A stretch of DNA of 64,000 bases from Notamacropus eugenii (GCF_028372415.1 NC_092877.1:210358116-210422115); one strand, 5' to 3'; numbered from the stretch's first letter, positions 46,765 through 56,834 are shown. The notes: a model not told the origin generated them from the sequence alone. Numbers and translations: made by a program.

Positions 46765-46995
46765 TTGCTGTTCTTTGTTTTCGAGGAGGACCTAAATGAT
46801 ATCACCATGATAAAGTCAAGTTTCAGTATGTCCGACCATGGCTAATCAGACCCATATGAGCTTGGAATGCTCTACCACAGAGTGGGCACAGATAGCCCAC
46901 GTGAATATTTGGGGTGGATACTCCAAATTTGCACAAACTATATTTCCTTTGTGGTGTTTCAATTCTGCTAAGACATCACCCATACCATTTTACTA
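46765..46995 (+). mobile_element. Marsupial SINE-like repeat
   Basis: GTTGCTGTTCTTTGTTTTCG and GAGGAGGACCTAAATGATAT are the 5' block shared with the 5.56-kb repeat. Then GTATGTCCGACCATGGCTAA, GGAATGCTCTACCACAGAG and TTTGGGGTGGATACTCC. Orientation is assumed from the shared 5' block. Confidence 0.65.
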
Positions 46996-47600
46996 TTATA
47001 CCAAGAAGGTACAAGGCAACTGGAGGGGATCACTGCAGGAATAGGGCTATAGCAACTGGGAGAATCATGGAAGCAGTAATTGTGCACAAGGCAATTCCCA
47101 AGAATTCTATCTTTCTTTAAAAAAGAAATAGAAAATATAAAGCAAATACATTAATGACATTTCCTCACCCTCAATCCCTTCTCACCATAACTGCTTCACA
47201 AATTCTCCGAAAAATTTCCAGGGCAAAATGTTGCCCTTAATTATATGCATCGTCTCATCAAGGACCAGCTACTTATATCCGCAGGGAAAATCAGACTAAA
47301 CCTTATTAAGAGCCCTTTCAAGTTTCTTTAAGAAATTAAATGCAGTTTTTTGCTCCATTAAAAATACAAATTTTCCTCTCCAATCTACTGTATTCCCCTG
47401 TTCTGTTATGGCTGTTTCACAGGCAATTTTTAGAAAGCTTGAAGAGAGACTAAATCATTTTTTAAAAATACAAAAGCAGACTACTGGTGGCTATAGCCCT
47501 CACCAGACGTAAGAAGTTCTGGATTCTAGTTTTAGCTTTACCAGCAGAAATACAGTGTTCTCTCTCAGTTTTATCTGCTTATTAATTTTGAGGCAGTGTA
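46996..47600. other. Unassigned non-coding sequence
   Basis: No recognised repeat, RNA gene or coding domain. Confidence 0.4.
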
Positions 47601-47604
47601 TGGA

Positions 47605-47795
47605 TCAAAAGAATCATGGATAGAGGACTGGAAGGAACCATGGAAACCACCCAGCCCAAACCCTTCACTTGACAGATGAAACTGATGTACAAGGTTATGT
47701 CGCTTACCCAAGATCACAAAAGTAACGTGTCAAAGGTAGGCATGAAGGCTGAGGGTAGGAGTCATACCAGCTCTCTGGAATAGTTTAGGCATTTC
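47605..47795 (-). mobile_element. CORE-SINE, diverged
   Basis: AGAATCATGGATAGAGGACT, GGAAGGAACCATGGAAACC, CACTTGACAGATGAAACTG and CTTACCCAAGATCACAAAAG. Confidence 0.75.
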
Positions 47796-48028
47796 ATGTT
47801 TCACCTTTACTTTACTTCTACAGCCTGGCCATCCCTAGAACTCCCCAGAAGTGCCTTTCTAACACCCTAAAACTCCAAGGATCCTCTTGGATCTCTTTAA
47901 GGAGACAAAAGTAAAGAAAAGGTCACAAGAATGGGTTTTTCATATTGTTTATGAATTTCAGTCTAAATCTCCATTTCTCCTTTTTCTTTTCTCTACGAGA
48001 AAATAAATGAAGGTGGAAGATGGGAAAC

Positions 48029-48205
48029 AAGAAATAGAAAGGAATGCACACTTTGGCAGCACATATACTAAAATTGGAATGCTACGGAGAAGATTAGCAT
48101 GGCCCCTGCTAAAGGATGACAAACAAATTCACGAAGCATTCCATATTTTTGTGGAAATGAATGTTGAAAACTAAAAATTAATTAATAAAAAAGAAATAAT
48201 AAGGA
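48029..48205 (+). mobile_element. U6-LINE chimeric retroposon with target duplications
   Basis: A full U6 copy (48044-48150) is joined without a gap to about 40 bp of LINE 3' terminus (GTGGAAATGAATGTTGAAAA, then an A/T-rich tail). AAGAAATAGAAAGGA (48029-48043) directly before U6 and AAGAAATAATAAGGA (48191-48205) after the tail match at 13 of 15 positions, so the two parts were inserted together. The LINE end matches the HAL1/L1 terminus at 30706-30745. The likely cause is joining of U6 RNA to LINE RNA, or a template switch, during reverse transcription. Confidence 0.9.
48044..48150 (+). ncRNA. RNU6: U6 snRNA retrocopy (pseudogene)
   Basis: The full 107-nt length of spliceosomal U6 is present, from the 5' stem to the terminal T-run (CCATATTTTT). 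Compared with the mammalian U6 that I recall, I count 14 substitutions (about 87% identity), many of them CpG losses. The essential ACAGAGA box reads ACGGAGA (48084-48090); the AGC triad is kept (48096-48098). No TATA box or proximal element precedes it; the upstream bases are a target duplication. It is therefore a dead copy and not a U6 gene. Confidence 0.9.
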
Positions 48206-48660
48206 GAGAAAGCAAAAGACCTTAATTTATGCAACTAGTCAGAGTTGTTTTCATTAGCTCTGATGCTTATTAATAATGAAAAAAATATAATAGCCAATAT
48301 GCCACGAATAGACTTGAAGATCTTCCTCAGAGTGTCAATGCTCCCCAAGTTGTTGGGAATCAGGCTTTAAGAGAATGATAAAATCCTAAGCTTAAGCATT
48401 GACAAAGCCAGTTGACATCCCAAAGGAGATTAGGTTGCTGATCTTGTAGGATCAGCTACTTACTTAGTGATGTTTACAAGACACTGATGTAGTGACATCC
48501 TGATCTAATTACATGTCAATAAACCATGATCCTGATGCACTGAGAAGATCAGGAGAGGATTACAAGAACTCCATTGGCAATCCTTAAAGCCTGATGGAAT
48601 CAACCTGGTGATTAAATTACCAGAAAGAGAACAATCTATAAAGCACATGTGCTCAGGTGG
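48206..48660. other. Unassigned non-coding sequence
   Basis: No recognised repeat or gene. Confidence 0.4.
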
Positions 48661-48664
48661 ATTC

Positions 48665-48946
<282 letters not shown>

Positions 48947-48949
48947 ATG

Positions 48950-49258
48950 GATCCCCATGTCATAACCAAATGCCAGCCTGCCTTTTCTATCCTTCTTTCT
49001 AAGATATTGTGGGGGGAGGTTAGAGGGTATGTCTTTCCAACTCAAGGCTCCCCTTTAAATTATTCTAGAAGAAATATTACAGGTACTATATTTTCATACC
49101 CTGGCAGAAATGCTAATGATATTGAAGACTAGTCTTAACTTTCTTTTATTATTCTCCCCAACCACTAATAGAAAAGTTGGAACCTTCTTCCAAAAGAGAA
49201 AGCCTCCCCCACCCAACAAATTCTTAAGAGGATCCAACAAACGCAACACTAGCAATAA
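48950..49258. other. Unassigned non-coding sequence
   Basis: No recognised repeat or coding frame beyond read-through from the microsatellite. Confidence 0.4.
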
Positions 49259-49259
49259 A

Positions 49260-49405
49260 TTACATTAATACAGTCTCTTATGCTTACACAGTACTTTATA
49301 TAAAAGATCCCATGTAAGCCTCACAGACACCGGGGAGGCAGAGAGGGCAGCTATTAATATCCCCATTTTACTGATGAGGCAACTAAGGATAAGAAAGGAA
49401 AAGTG
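49260..49405 (-). mobile_element. MIR fragment
   Basis: CAGTACTTTATATAAAAGAT, CCATGTAAGCCTCACAGACA and TTAATATCCCCATTTTACTG. Confidence 0.8.
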
Positions 49406-49409
49406 AATG

Positions 49410-49612
49410 TACAGTAAAATAGAACACAGGCTTTCCCGTAAAAAGGCTTCGGTTCAAATTCTGTCTCTGACATTGAGTGCCTCTGTGACCTTGGATAACT
49501 CCTTTAACTTTCCAGTGCCTCAGTGTCCTTAGTCATAAAATGAAACAATTAACTAGAAAGATCCAGAGGTGTCTTCCCATTCTAGATCTATGATCCTACT
49601 TTTCCAAGATAT
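49410..49612 (+). mobile_element. CORE-SINE, near full length
   Basis: GGCTTCGGTTCAAATTCTGT, GTGACCTTGGATAACTCC, TCCTTAGTCATAAAATGAAA and CCATTCTAGATCTATGATCC. Confidence 0.88.
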
Positions 49613-49967
49613 GTTTAAGCCAGAACTTATACCTATATATTCTGAACTTAAGGTGATGGTTCTTCCCACTGGATCACATGGATTAAAAATAGTTTCTTGA
49701 GTACATGTACATAGTTAGTAGTCATGTCTCAAATAAGGCAGAGTACTAGCCAGGCTTATAAAAGATTTCAGAAGTCTTAGTGTAGCTATAAGCTTTAGAA
49801 GCTTAAAACAGCACTAAGATTTTAGGACAACTTGCTTATAGCTCACAAGTCTTCTGAATAATGCATATTACATTTGGTGATAGCAATTTGATATCATGAA
49901 GGGCTGATTTTATGTGTTGGGTTAGGTACTTGAAATTGGACATCCATTTTTTAAAAAATAAATTCCT

Positions 49968-50378
49968 ATTGAGTACACAGCAACAACCACAGTGTGCGAG
50001 GATTTTTTCTGGTAGACATAATACTTCATTGCAATACAAGGACTTAAAAAATTCCCAGTGGTCTCTTAAAGCAAAATGTCTTCCACATCCAGAGAAAGAA
50101 AAATGGAATTCAATTGCAGAATGTAGCAGATCATTTTTCTTTTGTATTACATTTTGGTTTGTTTTATGATTTCTCCCATTCATTTTAATTCTTCTATGCA
50201 ACATGACTAAGATGAAAATGTATTTAATAGGAATGTATGAGTAGAACCTACATAAAATTGCATGCTATCTCAGGGAGGGAAAGGGGAGGTGGGGTGAAAG
50301 GAGCAGGAGGGAGGGGAAAAAAATCTAAGTTATATGGAAGTGATTGTAGAAGGGTGAAGTGTCAAACATTCATTAGTT
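49968..50378 (+). mobile_element. 5'-truncated L1 LINE 3' end
   Basis: The last ORF2 codons (GAGTACACAGCAACAACCAC) run into a 3' UTR with TTCCACATCCAGAGAAAGAA, CTCCCATTCATTTTAATTC, CTTCTATGCAACATGACTAA and a G-rich CAGGGAGGGAAAGGGGAGG block. Confidence 0.8.
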
Positions 50379-50416
50379 TTAAGTTTTTGAATTATTTATA
50401 AGTATTTATAAGTATT

Positions 50417-50545
50417 AAAAATTTGGCAAAAAAAATGGGGTTTTCTTGGCAAAATATTGGAGTGGCTTGCCATTTTCTTCTCCTGTTCATTTTACAGATG
50501 AAGAGTCTGAGGCAAACACAGGGTTAAGTGACTTCTCCAGGGTCT
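50417..50545 (-). mobile_element. MAR1-like SINE fragment with unusual upstream junction
   Basis: AAAAATTTGGCAAAAAAAA precedes GGGGTTTTCTTGGCAAAATA. The core reads GAAGAGTCTGAGGCAAACAC and not the usual 'gaggaaactgaggcaaac'. The same variants and junction recur at 52.72 kb. Confidence 0.85.
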
Positions 50546-50658
50546 CATTGTGCAACTACCTATACTCTTCATATTGATATCAAAATTATCATTTCACATA
50601 TTAAATCAAATTTTGAACCATAAGGCTGATTTAATATCCTTAGTGTGGTATCATGTTA

Positions 50659-51280
50659 GTTGATTGTCAAGCCTAGAGGCCTAAGGGCTACCCAAGTCTT
50701 ACCTTACCTATCGCAGGTCTTCGGCTGGCCAAACCGGATAAACGTATGAGAGAAGAGACTTTCCAGAATCGAACAAGGGTTAGGCTTTATTCAGGGTCTT
50801 GGTTACATGTGCAGGGAGAATTCTTCCTGAGGAGAGAGGAATCTCCCGAGGAGGCAAAGATCTTACAGTAAGAGAATGGAAGTGGAAGTGGAAGAGGGGA
50901 GAGGGGAGAGGGAAGAGAGAAGAGAGGAGAGAGGGAAGAGGGCCCTTCTGTCCTCTAAGGGCCCCTCAGCGCTAAGAGCGCCTTCAGGCTTTCCTGACCC
51001 TACTTAAGCTCTCCCGCCACATAGTTTGCACCTGAATACCGTGCCTGTTAGACAACAATAGGTGTGCTCAGACCCCGAGCCAATCTCAAGGGTGGGGATG
51101 CTCTCTCCCAGCACGTTTCCCATGGGAAGAGGTGGAAATGCACGAGATAGACAGGTCTCACACCTCAATTCCCTGCTGTTCCCTGGGGGGCCTCATGAGA
51201 ACTCTAAGGTTTAGAAGTCCTCACCTTTACCTGCCCAAGACTGTCCACATGGAACTGAGCTTACACCCCCAACAGTTGAT
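50659..51280 (-). mobile_element. Solo LTR of an endogenous retrovirus (copy 1)
   Basis: A 610-bp LTR (50665-51274) with TG...CA ends is flanked by GTTGAT duplications (50659-50664, 51275-51280). Six-base duplications fit class II (beta-like) elements. Orientation comes from AATAAA on the minus strand (50786-50791). A GA-rich tract lies at 50877-50945. No gag, pol or env sequence adjoins it, so it is a solo LTR left by recombination between two LTRs. Confidence 0.9.
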
Positions 51281-51760
51281 AACATAAGATTCTAGGAACT
51301 AAAGGAAATATCCCATGATAAGACTACTCACTAGAAGTGAAGTTTCCTTAGTTTCCTAAGAACTCTTTTACTCTAGTACTTCATTGGCTGATAGAAACAG
51401 GGTAATATTTGTTGCATGGTGATGAACTACCAAGTCTTCATCAGGAATTCTTTCACATATTCTCACAGTTTTTTTGATTCCATAAATTGTATTTTGTAAT
51501 AAGACAATATCAGCACAACAGAGGAACCAAAAGTCTGGTTAGAAAATGACCCTCCTCTTAAGATCTTGGTCCTGTGATTGGAACAAAGCTTCTGTGAACT
51601 CTGTGGAACTTTGTGTTCATTTTCTTTTCTTTTTTACAGATGACTCAATCATTCTGAAAAAGATCCTGCTAACTTCTAGGTATCTGGGAGTGAAGATGAC
51701 ACTCTCTTTGTGACTAGGATCCTAACTTCAATGAAGTTCTTTTGTAGACAAAATAAAGCT
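51281..51760. other. Unassigned non-coding sequence
   Basis: A good-looking 3' splice site (pyrimidine tract ending TTTTTTACAG at 51640) occurs, but no coding frame supports an exon. Confidence 0.4.
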
Positions 51761-51761
51761 T

Positions 51762-51922
51762 AGGACTGAGAAGATTCAAAAGAAACCTCTTAATGGAGAA
51801 ATCTTTCTCAGTATTAGTGGTGGACAGAGGTGAAACAATTAGGAATGAGGAGATTCCAAAGAAACACTTTCATAAAGACAGGAAGAGATCATTCTTTCAC
51901 TGATGGACAGAAGTGAGAGACG
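51762..51922. repeat. Imperfect 79-bp tandem duplication
   Basis: AGGACTGAGAAGATTCAAAA followed by GAAACCTC, a TCTTTCTCAGTATTAG block and GTGGACAGAGGTGA recurs 79 bp later as AGGAATGAGGAGATTCCAAA, GAAACACTT, TCTTTCACTGATGGAC and AGAAGTGA. Roughly 70-75% alike by eye. Confidence 0.6.
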
Positions 51923-52233
51923 TCGTGGATGATGCAGAGAGCAAATGAAGATAATGCTTCTGGAGTACACTTAGTTGGGCACAAAATAGGGCCAAGTTTC
52001 ACTAAAAGATAGTATCAAAAAGCTGTGTCCTTGAATTGTTTCAATTTTGGACCACTTTTATCATTTTCTATGTTTACTCTGGCCTGCTAATGCAGATCAA
52101 TATTCCACAACTAAAAGTTTAAGTTTGTCCTAACATATGACAGTCATGTTTCATGTTCAAGGCATTTTACTTTCCACAAATAAATTCAGATGAAACTCTC
52201 TTCTGGTACTGAAACATCTTCAGACAATCAGAT
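51923..52233. other. Unassigned non-coding sequence
   Basis: No recognised repeat or coding frame. Confidence 0.4.
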
Positions 52234-52243
52234 TATCTATCTG

Positions 52244-52322
<79 letters not shown>
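52234..52322. repeat. (TATC)n microsatellite
   Basis: About 21 tetranucleotide units with one TGTC and one TATCATC interruption. Confidence 0.97.
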
Positions 52323-52343
52323 CATGTATACACACACATACAT

Positions 52344-52680
52344 TCACATGCCTGAGTCTATTTCAATGAGCTGAATTCTATGGATTGAAAAACTACTAAT
52401 GTTCCCTGGGATAATTTTGTGGCATGTTAAAACAACCCTGACAAAATCCTGGTAATACCTCAAGAAGGAACAGATGCAAATCAAAGGACTTGGGATGAGA
52501 AAAAAAGTGCCATACAAAATTAGAAACACAGTATTGCCCCAAAATGTAGTCAAATTTGTACCTGGGAGCAGACCTACCATATTTTCACCAGGTAGATTAA
52601 AAAATAGAGCTTCTGGGGAGAGGGCATGCCAGGGTTTCCAGAAGCAGATTTTCAAAGTGAGAACCTTGACTCCAGGTACA
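52344..52680. other. Unassigned; minus-strand open frame without recognisable family
   Basis: A 149-codon minus frame (52344-52793) runs through here, but its first 30 or so codons are translated SINE sequence. The remainder is hydrophobic with no known motif, and there is no supporting codon or splice evidence. I treat it as chance. Confidence 0.4.
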
Positions 52681-52695
52681 TTAAAAAACTGTGGA

Positions 52696-52719
52696 TCACG
52701 ACCCCATATGGGGTGGTGA
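52696..52719. repeat. Short palindrome, possible hAT remnant
   Basis: TCACGACCCCA and TGGGGTGGTGA are inverted copies with one mismatch around a two-base centre. The GTGGATCACGACCCC wording recalls hAT ends, but only this fragment is seen. Confidence 0.55.
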
Positions 52720-52905
52720 AAAATTTGGCAAAAAAAAATGGGGTTTTCTTGGCAAAATATTGGAGTGGCTTGCCATTTTCTTCTCCAGTTCATTAAGAGT
52801 CTGAGGCAAACACAGGGTTAAGTGACTTGTCCAGGGTCACAAAATTATTGAGTGTTTGAGGCCTTTTTTGAACTCACAAAGACGCATCTTCCTGAGAGGA
52901 GGGAT
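52719..52905 (-). mobile_element. MAR1-like SINE, second copy with the same junction
   Basis: AAAAATTTGGCAAAAAAAAA then GGGGTTTTCTTGGCAAAATA, with the same AAGAGTCTGAGGCAAACAC variant as the 50.4-kb copy. A short deletion follows CTCCAGTTCATT. It continues further into the SINE (GTGTTTGAGGCC, GAACTCACAAAGACGC). Confidence 0.88.
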
Positions 52906-53159
52906 TTAACAAATTCTTATTGTCTAGTTGTCTCAAACCCAAGTCTTCTGTCTCTATACCCTGTGTCCCTCCCAAAGGAAGCACTAAAAAATTGGCCTAA
53001 TAACGAGTGGTGAAATGGGGGAAGGGAAATGGTAAGATATGCCAAAATCTGACTCTCCCTGCATAACATCCTGATTTCATGTTGATATTGTGGCCTCCTA
53101 GATTTGGGATATGTCCATATGGAATGCATGTCTGCCAAAATGAAACACAATGCATGATC

Positions 53160-53835
53160 TCAAGCAAATATACAGTAGGAAATTAGTCTAAAGAAAGAGC
53201 TGTGCCTGGCTTGCTGTGAGTACCTACATTATCTGCTACATGCTCACAGAAGAATTTTAATGCAATTTATCCAAGTGCAAGGATGGCACTGATAAGCAGA
53301 GCCAATCTTTTGATTAACACCAAGGTTTCCTTAAGAAGATGCATAACTTATTTTGAAAAGTACACAAATAAATGGAAGGCACAGGATTCACAGCCTGTGC
53401 TTTTGGGGTCCGGAAGGGAGTCAAGCTTCCTTTGGGGGCAAGATTATTGTTTCTGATTTCAATCCCTCACCTGACTAGATAGAATGGGGTTGAATTCATC
53501 ATCCAGTCTCTGAAGCCTTATAATTGCCTAATATTTGACTCTCTGATTACAGTATTTATCTTTTAAAGACCTGGATAAACATGCACAGGTGTAATATTTC
53601 CCCCTAAATGGCTTTCTTATCTCAGGTCTTTAGGAGATATCATAAAAGAGCTCCATTGAATACAACTGGGATGTTTTAGAGCTGATAAATAATTTGTTGA
53701 TCTTTACCCCAGAGGGTCTTTACCCACTTCAGGGCTGGATTAGTAGTCCCTGTGTATTCTTAATGGTTTATCTTAATTTGCTAGGCTATTCAATGCTCTG
53801 GAATTCTTAAAGATGAATGGTAAGTGGTAGTGGTA
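53160..53835. other. Repeat-free island, candidate conserved non-coding element
   Basis: About 680 bp without mobile elements. Words include TTTAATGCAATTTATCC, TTTTGATTAACACCAAGG, GATTACAGTATTTATC and CTGATAAATAATTTGTTG. No coding domain. Enhancer function is inferred only from composition and absence of repeats. Confidence 0.33.
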
Positions 53836-54525
53836 ATAGAAGGGGACAATAAAAAAAAGGCCTAAATCAGAAATATGCTAATTGGCAGAAGGTGTTCCAA
53901 ATTAAGGAGTTCTTTGCTTTTGCCTCGGAAGTACAGGAACCTTCCCATCCAACCCCAAATCCCATTTCACCCCTTCATGGCTTTCCTTTAGTGTTGAACA
54001 TCTGGTTCTAGAAGGCAGTACTTTGCGCTGAGCATGGAGACCCATTCTGGAAAGATAGTGTCATGCTTTCACATGAGTTTCATACTTCCTGGGACTTCTT
54101 GATGCTACCTAGCCAGACTGGGCTCCTCACTGGGGCAAATATTGAGTGACGGCTGTTACTGTAAAGCACCAACCTCATTCATTTGGGCAAGAGACAGCAA
54201 AGTCATGTCCTATTCTGAAATTCACTGATAGGTAGGTAATTCACTGATAGGTAATTCACTTAACTAACAAAGGTACTTCAGAGATTTTCTAAAATTTCTA
54301 ATTCTACAGTATTACTTTTCCTGATAAAACAGCACAATAGTGCTTAGGTATTAAAAATAGGTTAACTATTAATTGACCTTACCTTTGTCTTAGTTTGGGT
54401 GCCATTCCTGAGTACACCAAGATTTCTGTGTATACCTTCAACACAATCAATTACATGAGTGCTGAATAGCAAACATCTAGCAGTTCATGTGACAAAGAGC
54501 TAGGAGGATGGGAAAAAAGGTTGGA
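53836..54525. other. Unassigned, repeat-poor
   Basis: Includes a 17-bp local duplication, AATTCACTGATAGGTA at about 54221 and again at 54238. No gene recognised. Confidence 0.4.
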
Positions 54526-54715
54526 ATAGAACAGGGGCTTTTAAAGTATGAAACCTAGGGATTTCAGAATAATGTTTTTAGAGCATAAAATAAAATACAA
54601 AGGGCTAGAAAGAAAACCAGTTATATTGAAATACAGTTACCTATCTATCCATCTGTCTGTCTGTCTATTTAAAAAGCAAATCCATGGACCCCAGGTTAAA
54701 AACCCTGGGAACAGA
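54523..54715 (-). mobile_element. hAT-type MITE with internal microsatellite
   Basis: The ends CAGGGGCTTTTAA and the complement of CAGGGTTTTTAACCTG are inverted. GGAATAGA (54523-54530) and GGAACAGA (54708-54715) match at 7 of 8 positions, the duplication length of hAT. The body reads CAGAATAATGTTTTTAGAGC, AATAAAATACAAAGGGC, ACCAGTTATATTGAAATACA, then TATC/TGTC repeats. No transposase. Strand is nominal. Confidence 0.75.
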
Positions 54716-54889
54716 TGAACTTTGAGATCTTTTATAGGTGTAAGTTTTTATGATTCTAGGAGCAGTGGCTACTGTAATTCCCAACATGTGTAGAGGTCTT
54801 TACAAGTCAGCTGGTTTCTCATATTTCTGAGAAAACTTTAAGTGTGGCTGGGTAAAAAGTAGTGTCAAAAGCTGACAGGTATAGAGGCA

Positions 54890-54962
54890 GATAGAATCTT
54901 AGAGGCAAATCAATAAGTTCATCCCTTTGATGTTACAGATGAGGAAATAAAGTCCATTAATT
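54890..54962 (-). mobile_element. CORE-SINE fragment
   Basis: ATAGAATCTTAGAGGCAAAT and ATGTTACAGATGAGGAAATA; interrupted by the MAR1-like SINE that follows. Confidence 0.6.
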
Positions 54963-54984
54963 TGTGAGGGGCGTATTGTTGACA

Positions 54985-55232
54985 TTCATCATGTCTAGCA
55001 ATTTGTGACCCCATTGGAGGTTTTGTTGGCAAACATACTAGAGTAGGGTGCCATTTCCTTCTCCAACTCATTTTACAGATGAGGAAACTGAGGCAAACAG
55101 GGTTAAGTGACTTGCCCAGCATCACACAGTTACACTAAGTGCCTGAGGCCAGTTTTGAACTCAGGAAGATGAGTCTTCATGATTCCAGGTCTGTTGCTCT
55201 ATCCACTGCCCCACACAGGTGCCCCTAAATTA
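54985..55232 (-). mobile_element. MAR1-like CORE-SINE, near full length
   Basis: CATTGGAGGTTTTGTTGGCA, GGGTGCCATTTCCTTCTCC, ACAGATGAGGAAACTGAGGC, GTTAAGTGACTTGCCCAGC and GCTCTATCCACTGCCCCAC in reversed order. Confidence 0.92.
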
Positions 55233-55598
55233 GAGGGAGAGCCAGGCCTCAAAAACCAGTGAATATTCTGGTTCAAACCAAAAATGTTCACTGAGGTAGG
55301 AACAGTACCTGTCAAACCTATTCTGACTTCCTCAACATCTTCCTTAGGATTTTTCAGGGCTTCTTAAGGAGTAAGGGTCCTTGGACAACACCTGATTTTC
55401 CTTTTGCAAGCTGAGTGGCAGGCATCTATGACATCATGATGAGGTCCTTTCTTCCTAATTGGATCCCTCCACTGGATTTTGAGGAGCGGCGTGTAATTTA
55501 CTATACTAAGAGAAACCTGAATATCAATGTCATTAAGTAACAGAATAATAACAATGATGATGATGGTCTTCATTAGCTGCGGTTACTTTGTAGCTAAT
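55233..55598. other. Unassigned non-coding sequence
   Basis: No recognised repeat or coding frame. Confidence 0.4.
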
Positions 55599-55599
55599 G

Positions 55600-56400
55600 T
55601 TTTGTGATTTTTTGCTAAGTTGTAACCCTGTTCTTCTTTTGCTGTGCAAGTCCTGTTTGGGCTGACAAGAGGAGAAAGGGGAGAAGATGGTTGCTTTCAT
55701 GCAAATGCATCAAGCCACTAATGAGAAAGATTTCATTTTAATAAGTTGACTTAAATAGAAATTGACCTTATATGGGGCATATTGGGAGTTGTTCATGAAT
55801 AGGGCCTAAAACTGCAAATGAAAACGACAAAGCCATAAATCTAATTATTTTCCTCCTCCAGCCCCCATAGTTTAAAATAAGAAGCTCCAACATGCAAACA
55901 ATACAAAACATCAATGGAAATGAAGTTTAATGGGGGATAGAGACTATATCAAATAAAAGACTGTCATTTAATAGGCTAATATCCCACATTAAGCTTAAAA
56001 AACAGAAACCTGATCTAAATTCTGGGCTGAACACATCCATTTGTCTAATTTCCTTGCTATAAAAATTAAGCATTATTTAAATGTCTCTTAATGCCGCAAT
56101 TGTTCATCCCCTACAAAATGAAAAGATGAATCTTTTCTCACATTTTAAAGGAAAAAATAATAAATTGCCGCCCAAAGATACATCTTTGATTGTATCTGAA
56201 TTTGCTGTTTATAGTGTGCCTGTTTTCAGAGAAACATGAGCTGCATTAGGACATAGGAAATTAATGCACTAGCCGTCCTCCTTAACATTATAAATACTCA
56301 GATGGGAACATTTTATTTACTGATGATAACATCTTCCTAAATAACAGAAGCATGCTTTATGGGACCATCCCACATACCACCCTACAGAACAAGGCTAGGA
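55600..56400. other. Repeat-free island, strongest candidate developmental enhancer
   Basis: Eight hundred bases with no mobile element. It contains an octamer ATGCAAAT (55699-55706) beside CACTAATGAG, many ATTAAGC/TTAATAG/TAATTAT homeodomain cores, CATTTAAATGTC-like words and CTTTGAT near 56186. Long runs of AT-rich but non-simple sequence are typical of deeply conserved enhancers near developmental genes. No frame encodes a recognisable protein. The target gene is unknown. Confidence 0.4.
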
Positions 56401-56834
56401 GTGCTTACTTGTTATATTTGAGTGGGTGAGTGGGCGTGGGGTCGGGCTCTCACTTGAACTGTGTGACATATAGGGCATTAGGTTCTCTCCTTGTCGCAAC
56501 AGAAATAGTATTCATATAGTCTTGGGTCTGAAAATCAATTTTTGTATGCTCCCTTGACCCAAGGGCTTCATGTAATAATCACTGACCACTTTTCCTATAT
56601 TTCACCAACTATTAAAAATACGTATACGCACACACACACACATACACACACACACATGCATGCATGCACCTTCAAGAGAGTTGTTTTTCTTTTAAAAAGA
56701 AAATTCTGTAACTTTGTAAGCTATACTTAAATGCAAGACAAGTAATTTAATGTTATAAAAGACTCATTGACAAAGTATACACCTCCTCTGTTGAAAAGAA
56801 AGAAAAAAGTGTTTGGACTATTTTTTTTTTAATC
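56401..56834. other. Unassigned sequence with (CA)n tract
   Basis: A CA run with TA interruptions and CATG units lies at 56627-56668. Otherwise no repeat or gene. Confidence 0.5.

Noticed and set aside
48044..48150. A functional U6 gene
   Set aside because: The ACAGAGA box is mutated, 14 positions differ from the U6 I recall, no promoter elements are visible, and it lies inside a retroposed chimera with target duplications.
51640..51690. A coding exon after the TTTTTTACAG acceptor
   Set aside because: A stop-ended frame of about 13 codons follows, with no conservation evidence or partner exon. Probably a chance splice look-alike.
52344..52793. 149-codon minus-strand open frame
   Set aside because: The N-terminal part is translated MAR1-like SINE and a palindromic scrap. 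The remainder has no motif, partner exon or regulatory context. Chance frames of this length are expected in AT-rich 64 kb.
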